Below, piece by piece: positions 7,497 through 12,276 of a stretch of 12,276 bases of DNA. Each line of letters starts with the position of its first letter. The stretch's first letter is position 1. The translations under genes and the position numbers were made by a program. This DNA comes from JAAYQA01 sp964510345 (GTDB lineage: Bacteria; Bacillota; Clostridia; Tissierellales; Peptoniphilaceae), in the NCBI GenBank assembly GCA_964510345.1, contig CAZEBB010000045.1:1-12276 (forward strand), given 5' to 3'. Below the pieces are notes generated by a model, which was given only the letters and a program-made list of their open reading frames with translations, had not been told where the DNA came from and did no database searches.

Positions 7497-8442
7497 AGTC
7501 TACCTGCTGGATTTTGTGATTCGCTTTTTAAAAGAAGACTATATCGAAAACATGCCCGACCTCAACTTTACCGAGCTCCACCTTCCCGAGACCGGACTCG
7601 TTCCCATCATCGAAGCCTGCGAGACATTGCCCGTCTTCTCCGCGCAGCGCGTCGTGCTGATTCACGACTGCGATTTCACCAAAGACGGTATGGGCAAGTT
7701 CAAAGAGATCTACGACGGACTCTACGACTATGTGGACCGGCTGCCCGAAGGCTTGCTCGTCATCATGATCGCACCACAGGAGACGATCTTTAAGGGACGA
7801 CTCGTAAAAAAAGTCGATGCCGCGGACGGATTGGTCAGCTTTAAGAAGATGGAGTCTGGAGAGTTGACCGCCTTCATTACCAAACGCGTGCAGCAGTCCG
7901 GGCGCAATATCACGTCCGGCGCCGTGCAACTCATCAGTCAGCGCAGCACGTATCTGGCGAAGGACTCAGAGAAGAACCTGTACGATGTGGACCATATCCT
8001 GACGGCACTCATCGCCGAAGGGGAGAACACCATCACCGAAGAGCGAGTGGAGCAGATGTTGCCGACGCCCTTCACCGAGACGATCTTTCAGCTGATGGAC
8101 GCCGTGTCCAAAAAGCGCTCCCACGAAGCCATCCGCATGTACTATTCCGTGCGCCAAAACGGCATGGAAGAGTTCGGCGTGTTTTATATGCTCGTGCGCC
8201 ATGTGAGAAATCTGATCCGAGTCAAAGCCTTTTTAGAAAACCCGAAAGGCGAGAGTGGTACGAAATATCTGCAAATCTCGCCCTTCGAATACGGGAAACT
8301 CGCGACCAGCTGCCGTGCATTTCCCTTTCGCACGCTCTACCGCATGATGCGAGAACTGTACGACACCGAATCACAGCTCAAAGAATCGCCCGTCGATCAC
8401 GACACATTATTGACGGTCTTGATCGCAAGGTTGTGTCGTTGA
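7423..8442 (+). CDS. holA: DNA polymerase III subunit delta
   Basis: The delta subunit of the clamp loader opens the beta clamp during DNA replication. Length is 339 residues, normal for the family. The N-terminal SGLYILYGSEVYLLDFVI matches the delta start, which usually reads LYLLYGEE-YL. The AAA+-like fold follows, including LPVFSAQRVVLIHD and LPEGLLVIMIAP, and the C-terminal collar domain holds FTETIFQLMDAV and the helical segment through SQLKESPVDHDTLLTVLIARL. The start is GTG at 7423; the purine-rich stretch 7401-7417 supplies the ribosome site, though spacing is loose. The first 74 bases overlap the comEC 3' end in another frame. comEC-holA is the usual Bacillota order, with rpsT nearby on the opposite strand. 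Confidence 0.93.
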   Translation: MQRTVFQKKLSQRATSGLYILYGSEVYLLDFVIRFLKEDYIENMPDLNFTELHLPETGLVPIIEACETLPVFSAQRVVLIHDCDFTKDGMGKFKEIYDGLYDYVDRLPEGLLVIMIAPQETIFKGRLVKKVDAADGLVSFKKMESGELTAFITKRVQQSGRNITSGAVQLISQRSTYLAKDSEKNLYDVDHILTALIAEGENTITEERVEQMLPTPFTETIFQLMDAVSKKRSHEAIRMYYSVRQNGMEEFGVFYMLVRHVRNLIRVKAFLENPKGESGTKYLQISPFEYGKLATSCRAFPFRTLYRMMRELYDTESQLKESPVDHDTLLTVLIARLCR

Positions 8443-8461
8443 ATCTTTTCTGTGAAGATTC
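8441..8461. terminator. Hairpin between convergent holA and ABC gene, weak terminator candidate
   Basis: GAATCTT (8441-8447) pairs with AAGATTC (8455-8461) around a 7-base loop. It touches the holA TGA stop and the first base of the opposing gene's stop. Neither strand has a clear T-run after it, so termination would be weak. Confidence 0.35.
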
Positions 8462-10144
8462 TACTTTAGCCAGAGTTCCTTTGTGGCATATTTTTTCGGA
8501 AGATCGTTATGAGAGATGATAAAAATGATTTTGTTCGAATCAGGCTGTGCTAGGCGATCCAGAATTTCTTCTGCACTTTCTCGATCAATATTCGATGTGA
8601 TCTCATCGAGAATGAGCACCTCAGCGTTGCTGTTCAGAGATCTTGCGATGGCGATCTTCTGCTTTTCACCGCCGGAGAGGTTCGCGCCACCTTCTTCGAT
8701 CAGGGAATCGAAGCTCTTCCCCTCGAGAATTTCGCTTAGAACAGGATCGTTCTCGAGCCTCGTTAGCGCCTCAGGCGTTCGTTCCATATTTAGAAACAAA
8801 TTATCAAGTAATGTGCCCCTAATAATCGGGACATTTTGCGAAAGATAGTCAACTCGACTCCGGAGAGAGCGATTAGAAAAGCGCCGGATATCGATGTCAT
8901 TTATGTACAAGGAGTCAGTCGTTCGAAATTTTACGAGCAGTTTGACCAGTGTACTCTTGCCGGTTCCACTCTCTCCGCGTACCCACACCACATCCCCTTT
9001 GATGAAATCACCNNNNNNNNNNNNNNNNNNNNNNNNNNNNNNNNNNNNNNNNNNNNNNNNNNNNNNNNNNNNNNNNNNNNNNNNNNNNNNNNNNNNNNNN
9101 NNNNNNNNNNNNCACCACATCCCCTTTGATGAAATCACCGCGTACATTTGTGGCTAATAATCGGTCTTTCACAGCGAGTGCGGGAACATCAAAAGAAATT
9201 GAATCAATTTGCTCAAGAGAAACCATACCGTCGTGCTCCTTCTTTGAATCCCACCCTTCGATGAATTCTTTTGTAATCTCCATATCCCGTTTATTCAAGT
9301 TTGAACCCACGAGTGCGCTTAAGTGTTGAAAATAGAGAGGCACCACGACTGAGAAAAACACGATGGTCATGCCTCGATCCTCTCCGTCGAGCACTCCGAA
9401 CACGACGATGACCATGATCATCGTTTGAGCGATCAAGTTTAAGCTCTGAAGGATAGAAGAGGCGGATTGTGCAAAGATGTTTACATCAGCTTGCGCCTGA
9501 TAAATACGGTCCAGTGTCGGATCTAACTGTTCCATTAAGATGTCATGGGATGCACTTTGTTTTAAGTGGTCGGTTTGGGAAGCAACGGAGAGCACTCTTT
9601 GCCAGCCCTGCGCTGATTCGCTCTGTAAAGTTTTCGAGCGCCGAGAGAGTTCTTTGTTTAGGGCTCGATAGCCGAAGTAGTTGATCGGCAACATGATGAA
9701 GAGAATAATTAGTACGAGTCGATCTTGCAGACCTGCCAGAAGCAATAGCAGAGACAAGATAAATACGCTTGACCAGATCCGAATGTTATCTGAAGTCATG
9801 AAAAGATAGATACTGTTCACACCCATGACAATGCGTTCGATGAGGTTGGTCGGTCCCTCCTCTAAGAGGTAGTCGTAATCAAGAGTCAGATACTTCGCGA
9901 ACATTTCTTTAAAATTGTTTTTGTTGTATTGCTTGGCGAACCTTTCGCGTAGAAAAGTAAACAGCACTTGTAGGATCAGACTTCCGAAAAGTACGCCGAG
10001 AAGAAGTAGTATGCGGTTTCTCGTGAACCCTTGTCCATCACTACTCCATACAGAAATCAGTATTGGTGTGAGTAGAACCGTCGCTCCACCTAATAGAACC
10101 AGTATGAGCATATAGGCAAAGAATTTTTGATAATTTGTTTTCAT
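8461..10144 (-). CDS. ABC exporter, fused permease and ATPase, interrupted by a 100-N assembly gap
   Basis: A half-transporter with an N-terminal permease and C-terminal ATPase, an integral membrane exporter of unknown substrate that would act as a dimer. Removing the N-run and one copy of the repeated flank (127 bases) leaves 519 codons in frame, so 518 residues. About six membrane segments lie in residues 8-300. The ATPase has Walker A GESGTGKST (348-356), Q-loop YLSQ (Q394), signature LSGGEKQK (447-454), Walker B VLILDE (467-472) and the switch His (H503). It is shorter than the usual 570-600 residues, with a trimmed ATPase end. ATG 10144 has an AAAGGAGAG ribosome site 3 bases upstream. 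A weak promoter (TTGCTC at 10198-10203, AATAAT at 10174-10179) is possible. It lies between holA and rpsT and is AT-richer than both sides, which suggests an insertion. Confidence 0.9.
8986..9012 (+). repeat. 27-base direct repeat, left flank of the N gap
   Basis: Bases 8986-9012 are identical to 9113-9139. On the minus strand they encode GDFIKGDVV just before Walker A. The two copies abut the two sides of the N-run, which is what two overlapping contig ends look like when scaffolded without merging. Confidence 0.95.
9013..9112. other. Assembly gap of exactly 100 N
   Basis: Exactly 100 unresolved bases, a conventional placeholder for a gap of unknown length. Flanking identical 27-mers and the restored frame argue that the true gap length is minus 27, meaning that no sequence is missing. 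Confidence 0.95.
9113..9139 (+). repeat. 27-base direct repeat, right flank of the N gap
   Basis: Second copy of 8986-9012, directly abutting the right end of the N-run. In the natural gene there is probably only one copy. Confidence 0.95.
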
Positions 10145-10203
10145 GATCTCTCCTTTAGATAGATGTCTAGTTCATTATTCTTTACCCATTCTCATGCGAG
10201 CAA

Positions 10204-10230
10204 TAAAAAACACCCGCAAAATTGCGGGTG
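10204..10230 (-). terminator. Intrinsic terminator of rpsT
   Basis: On the minus strand CACCCGCAA pairs with TTGCGGGTG (10211-10230) and is followed by six T residues (10205-10210). It begins 16 bases after the rpsT stop and separates rpsT from the ABC exporter gene. Confidence 0.9.
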
Positions 10231-10246
10231 AAATCTCGTTCTGCTA

Positions 10247-10516
10247 TTACGCTTGGTGCAGGCCGTTCAGCTTGCGTTGCATGCTGGAAATGCGTCTGGC
10301 GGTAGCGTTCTTGTGCATCAGGTTGCGGTTGGCCGCTTGACCCAATTTTTTCTCCAGAACCTTAAAGGTTTTTTGCGCTTGATCCATGTCTTCGGCTTCA
10401 ATCGCTGCTTCAAATTTCTTAATGTAGGTTTTGATTTCCGATTTTTTCGACTTGTTCATCGCCGTCTTCTTGTTGATAACGTCGATTCTTTTCAGCGCCG
10501 ATTTAATATTTGCCAT
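10247..10516 (-). CDS. rpsT: 30S ribosomal protein S20
   Basis: A small basic ribosomal protein that binds 16S rRNA in the 30S subunit, 89 residues (family 85-90). It begins MANIKSALKRI, has the typical Lys-rich N-terminus and ends with LGQAANRNLMHKNATARRISSMQRKLN, the conserved C-terminal helix. The start is ATG at 10514-10516, with a GGAGGTG ribosome site 6 bases upstream; a longer in-frame extension to 10546 exists but lacks family support. The gene is monocistronic by its own promoter and terminator. Its position near holA on the opposite strand is the usual Bacillota arrangement, apart from the ABC gene lying between them. Confidence 0.97.
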   Translation of the reverse strand: MANIKSALKRIDVINKKTAMNKSKKSEIKTYIKKFEAAIEAEDMDQAQKTFKVLEKKLGQAANRNLMHKNATARRISSMQRKLNGLHQA

Positions 10517-10539
10517 TCCATTCACCTCCGTTCCGAGAC

Positions 10540-10555
10540 TCTTCATACTCGAAGA
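10540..10555 (-). promoter_or_regulatory. Small hairpin in the rpsT leader
   Basis: TCTTC (10540-10544) and GAAGA (10551-10555) can pair around a 6-base loop in the roughly 47-base rpsT leader. A short stem; any control role is inference. Confidence 0.25.
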
Positions 10556-10569
10556 AAACTAACATATGC

Positions 10570-10598
10570 ATTTTATCACGCAAGTCTCTAAGATGCAA
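10570..10598 (-). promoter_or_regulatory. Promoter of rpsT
   Basis: Minus-strand TTGCAT (10593-10598) and TAAAAT (10570-10575) are separated by 17 bases, giving a start near 10563 and a leader of about 47 bases before the rpsT ATG. Confidence 0.75.
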
Positions 10599-10624
10599 GG
10601 ATCGCAAAGTGCCTAGGCGGGGGG

Positions 10625-10658
10625 CTCCGAGAAAGGAATTATGTCATATCGCTCGGAG
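10625..10658 (+). repeat. 7-base inverted repeat around the start of a small ORF
   Basis: CTCCGAG (10625-10631) and CTCGGAG (10652-10658) are perfect inverted copies. The 20-base loop contains an AAAGGA ribosome-site-like stretch and the ATG at 10641. In RNA this would place the start region in a hairpin loop. Confidence 0.5.
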
Positions 10659-10832
10659 ATGAGTTTTAATGTCAGTCAATCAAGTACAAATTCAGGTTAC
10701 CCACCAAATCGGATCACACAGAATGATCGATTCGAACTGGTTGATGTTTGGAAAATGAGGGTAAGAAATACAATATTGACACCAATCTTTTTTCGCTTTC
10801 ATTGCCCTGCAGAAGGAGAGGTGACAACATGA
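10641..10832 (+). CDS. Possible small ORF (63 aa) coupled to the first small membrane protein
   Basis: An open frame of 63 codons beginning MSYRSEMSFNVSQ, polar in its first half, with no membrane segment and no family I recognise. In favour: an AAAGGA site 5 bases before the ATG, and a stop that overlaps the next start as ATGA. Against: no conserved look, short length, and the following gene has a strong ribosome site of its own. If it is not a gene, 10517-10828 contains the rpsT promoter, the inverted repeat at 10625-10658 and probably a plus-strand promoter. The only good -35-like box there is TTGACA at 10776-10781, and it has no matching -10. Confidence 0.25.
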   Translation: MSYRSEMSFNVSQSSTNSGYPPNRITQNDRFELVDVWKMRVRNTILTPIFFRFHCPAEGEVTT

Positions 10833-11173
10833 ACGTTGGGTTTCTACTATTTCCAGGTCTACTTTTTTTAGGGTTCGGACTGCTTTGGCTTCAGGGTGAT
10901 CTAGTACATATGAAGCATTGGCTACCGGGACTTCTGATTCCATTAGTCCTCCTTACCATAACAGCGATACTGACGATGGCCGCTGGCAGCGAAGAGATGA
11001 CAGAGATACTCTATAAATTCGGGTTCCTTCGCCATCGATGGATTGTGGAAAGATCTGCACCGAGTCTTTTTGTCATGTACAGCGTGATGTGCTTATTCAA
11101 ATATTGGAGGGCTCGCTCGGGCAAAGATAAAGATAGAGATATTGATAAAAACGATGAATCGCTGGGGAGGTGA
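10829..11173 (+). CDS. Small membrane protein, first of a tandem paralogous pair
   Basis: A 114-residue protein of no family I recognise. It has two clear hydrophobic segments (about 3-22 and 31-52), a possible third near 78-92, and a charged C-terminal tail rich in Lys and Asp. ATG 10829 is chosen because an AAGGAGAGG site (10813-10821) lies 7 bases upstream; an in-frame extension to 10748 has no such site. It aligns without gaps to the next protein over about 95 residues with about half the positions identical, including MKHWLPGLL and RWIVE followed by SAP. Only 4 bases separate it from its paralogue, whose ribosome site lies in its last codons. The function is unknown; it presumably acts in the membrane. 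Confidence 0.75.
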   Translation: MNVGFLLFPGLLFLGFGLLWLQGDLVHMKHWLPGLLIPLVLLTITAILTMAAGSEEMTEILYKFGFLRHRWIVERSAPSLFVMYSVMCLFKYWRARSGKDKDRDIDKNDESLGR

Positions 11174-11177
11174 TAGA

Positions 11178-11492
11178 ATGAACGAAGGATATTTACTATT
11201 ACCGGCTCTGTTCCTTCTGACGCTTGGACTCGCATGGATTCAGGATAAACTGGTTCGGATGAAGCATTGGCTGCCGGGACTCTTATTGCCGCTGATCTTA
11301 CTCACCATTGCAGTTTTGATTGTGAAATACGTCGGTACAGAGCAAATGAATAATTACCTTGCTTCCCTCGGACTCCTTCATTATCGGTGGATCGTTGAAA
11401 CGTCAGCCCCTCAGTTATTTGCCATGGCGAGCACATCCGGCCTCTATCAATATTGGAGTGTTCGTTGCCGTAAGAAGAAGCGAGAGGATTAA
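11178..11492 (+). CDS. Small membrane protein, second of a tandem paralogous pair
   Basis: A 104-residue paralogue of the preceding protein, with two hydrophobic segments (about 3-22 and 31-52), the shared MKHWLPGLL loop between them and the shared RWIVE-x-SAP motif at about residues 72-79. It ends in a basic tail (RCRKKKRED) instead of the mixed Lys/Asp tail of its partner. The ATG at 11178 follows a GGGGAGGTGA ribosome site that overlaps the 3' end of the first gene, so the pair is probably translationally coupled. It arose by tandem duplication followed by divergence, judging from the gapless alignment. I recognise no family. It is followed by hairpins that should end the transcript. Confidence 0.78.
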   Translation: MNEGYLLLPALFLLTLGLAWIQDKLVRMKHWLPGLLLPLILLTIAVLIVKYVGTEQMNNYLASLGLLHYRWIVETSAPQLFAMASTSGLYQYWSVRCRKKKRED

Positions 11493-11506
11493 CTGAGACT
11501 CAAGAC

Positions 11507-11520
11507 AAACCCGAAGGTTT
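11507..11520 (+). other. Short hairpin AAACC-CGAA-GGTTT
   Basis: A 5-pair stem with a CGAA tetraloop, followed by two more T residues, 15 bases after the stop of the second small membrane protein. It may be a weak first terminator or an mRNA 3'-end stabiliser. Confidence 0.35.
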
Positions 11521-11538
11521 TTGGACGTGGTTTGCACT

Positions 11539-11567
11539 AAAGGACCGGGACTATTCCGGTCTTTTTT
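11539..11567 (+). terminator. Intrinsic terminator of the small membrane protein operon
   Basis: GACCGG (11543-11548) pairs with CCGGTC (11556-11561), extendable by AAAG against TTTT, and is followed by a run of six T (11562-11567). It separates the small membrane protein pair from lepB. Confidence 0.88.
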
Positions 11568-11585
11568 GATGGAAACCCACAAACT

Positions 11586-11603
11586 CGTAGCGATCTATCT
11601 ACG
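11586..11603 (+). repeat. Inverted repeat next to the lepB -35 region
   Basis: CGTAG (11586-11590) and CTACG (11599-11603) are inverted copies separated by 8 bases, ending right at the -35 box. The size is right for a dimeric repressor site, but 5-base arms could be chance. Confidence 0.25.
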
Positions 11604-11632
11604 TTACAATGTATCCTAGCGTATGATATACT
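11604..11632 (+). promoter_or_regulatory. Promoter of lepB, extended -10
   Basis: TGATATACT (11624-11632) is an extended -10 element (TGn followed by TATACT at 11627-11632). TTACAA (11604-11609) is a poor -35 at 17-base spacing. It lies between the upstream terminator and the lepB ribosome site. Confidence 0.6.
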
Positions 11633-11664
11633 GTTATTCGATTGTGATACGAAAGAGGAGAACT

Positions 11665-12273
11665 ATGAGCACTCATCCAAAGAATGATCCGACACAAGTG
11701 CCGGATCAAGGCCTACAAAATGAAAATGAAAAAAAGAAAAGTGCGGGGTCGTGGATTGTGGAACTGATCGTCGTCATTGCATTGGCACTGTTATTCAGAC
11801 AATTTATCGCGACGCCGACACTCGTGTTTGGAAATTCGATGGTGCCGACGCTCAATCACGGCAATTTTTTGATTGAGAGCCGCATTTCGTTGCACACGGA
11901 TACGATCGAACGAGGCGACATCGTCATTTTGGACCCGGCGGACGGCACGGAGCGTGAGTTTATTAAGCGCGTGATCGGCCTTGGGGGTGAGACGGTCGCA
12001 ATAGAAAACGGCGTGGTATCCATCAACGGCACCGCATTGGATGAACCGTACACCAGCGGACCCACGTACACGGCGGACCGCCGCTATGAGATCGAGGTGC
12101 CTGAGGGATACTACTATGTACTAGGCGACAACCGCGTACAGGGCGGCAGCAATGACAGCCGTAACTTCGGCGCGATCCCGGAGAAGTCGATCAAGGGGAT
12201 TGTCGTATTTCGTTATTTCCCGTTTGGGGAAGCTTTTGGTCCGATTAGAGGATGGGATTATGAAAAACATTAG
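11665..12273 (+). CDS. lepB: Signal peptidase I
   Basis: The membrane serine protease that removes signal peptides from secreted proteins on the outer face of the membrane. It has 202 residues, typical of the single-span Gram-positive type. It has a polar, charged N-terminus (1-27), one membrane span (about 29-46), then the catalytic Ser in GNSMVPTL (S58) and the general-base Lys in FIKRVIGL (K101). The GDNR box (154-157) and DSRNFG box (164-169) follow; the spacing between them is about two residues longer than the common GDNRNNSxDSR form. ATG 11665 is used because a GAAAGAGGAGA site lies just upstream; an in-frame extension to 11623 runs through the promoter. Its stop overlaps a probable next start, so it is likely the first gene of an operon. 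Confidence 0.95.
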   Translation: MSTHPKNDPTQVPDQGLQNENEKKKSAGSWIVELIVVIALALLFRQFIATPTLVFGNSMVPTLNHGNFLIESRISLHTDTIERGDIVILDPADGTEREFIKRVIGLGGETVAIENGVVSINGTALDEPYTSGPTYTADRRYEIEVPEGYYYVLGDNRVQGGSNDSRNFGAIPEKSIKGIVVFRYFPFGEAFGPIRGWDYEKH

Positions 12274-12276
12274 AAA
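12260..12276 (+). CDS. Probable start of next gene, truncated by window end
   Basis: An ATG at 12260 inside the last codons of lepB, in another frame, begins MKNIR and stays open to the window end. An AGAGGATG site (12246-12253) lies about 6 bases upstream. In many Bacillota the gene after lepB encodes the ribosome-assembly GTPase RbgA, but too little is visible to say. Confidence 0.4.

Noticed and set aside
8440..8463. UGA stop of holA followed by a hairpin, as a possible selenocysteine insertion site in a genome with Sec machinery.
   Set aside because: The stem begins on the UGA itself rather than a short distance downstream, read-through adds only about nine residues, and the protein is already full length.
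8986..9139. The 27-base repeats as the start of a CRISPR array or a tandem repeat.
   Set aside because: Only two copies exist, they are coding, and they flank a placeholder N-run of exactly 100.
8836..9157. Open frames running through the N-run on either strand.
   Set aside because: They exist only because N codons are not stops; the collapsed exporter gene explains the region.
10748..10828. Longer start for the first small membrane protein, adding 27 residues.
   Set aside because: No ribosome site precedes it, the paralogue lacks the extension, and ATG 10829 has a strong site.
11171..11177. UGA at the end of the first small membrane protein as a recoded codon fusing it to its paralogue.
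   Set aside because: The next codon in frame is TAG, and the paralogue is in another frame with its own ribosome site.
8461..11492. The exporter plus the small membrane protein pair as one secretion and immunity system.
   Set aside because: They are on opposite strands and separated by rpsT with its own promoter and terminator; no precursor peptide or modification gene is visible.

Overview
The window reads as a chromosomal segment of a Bacillota (Firmicutes-type), probably anaerobic, bacterium that uses selenocysteine. The evidence is a selA-selB operon with a nearby tRNA-Sec gene, the comEC-holA-(rpsT) neighbourhood typical of Bacillota, strong purine-rich ribosome binding sites, and a single-membrane-span Gram-positive-type signal peptidase I. 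By eye the base composition is mid-range, higher in the sel and comEC-holA blocks and AT-richer from about 8440 to 11660 apart from rpsT. I cannot name the genus.

Region 1 (1-3797) is selenocysteine machinery. A 5'-truncated selA, complete selB and an OmpR-type response regulator are joined by two 4-base ATGA overlaps, so they form one tightly coupled operon. The tRNA-Sec gene (selC) follows with its own promoter and an intrinsic terminator. SelA converts Ser-tRNA-Sec to Sec-tRNA-Sec, SelB delivers it to recoded UGA codons, and selC supplies the tRNA. The response regulator is unexpected: no histidine kinase is nearby and its acidic metal-binding pair is missing.

Region 2 (3798-5084) is a convergent gene for a long-form alanyl-tRNA editing protein (AlaX/DHHA1). 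It shares a two-way terminator with selC and is divergent from comEC.

Region 3 (5085-8442) is comEC (DNA uptake channel) overlapping holA (DNA polymerase III delta) by 74 bases. Region 4 (8461-10516) holds, on the minus strand, an ABC exporter and rpsT (ribosomal protein S20). The exporter gene contains a 100-N gap whose two flanks are the same 27 bases; collapsing N plus one copy gives an uninterrupted 518-residue transporter, so the gap is most likely an assembly artefact.

Region 5 (10517-11567) is less conserved: a possible small ORF whose start lies in an inverted repeat, then two tandem paralogous small membrane proteins of no family I recognise, then a terminator. Region 6 (11568-12276) is lepB with its own promoter and probably the first codons of a coupled next gene.

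The most interesting unexplained items are the atypical response regulator inside the sel operon and the duplicated small membrane proteins. I did not find a clearly new multi-gene system.
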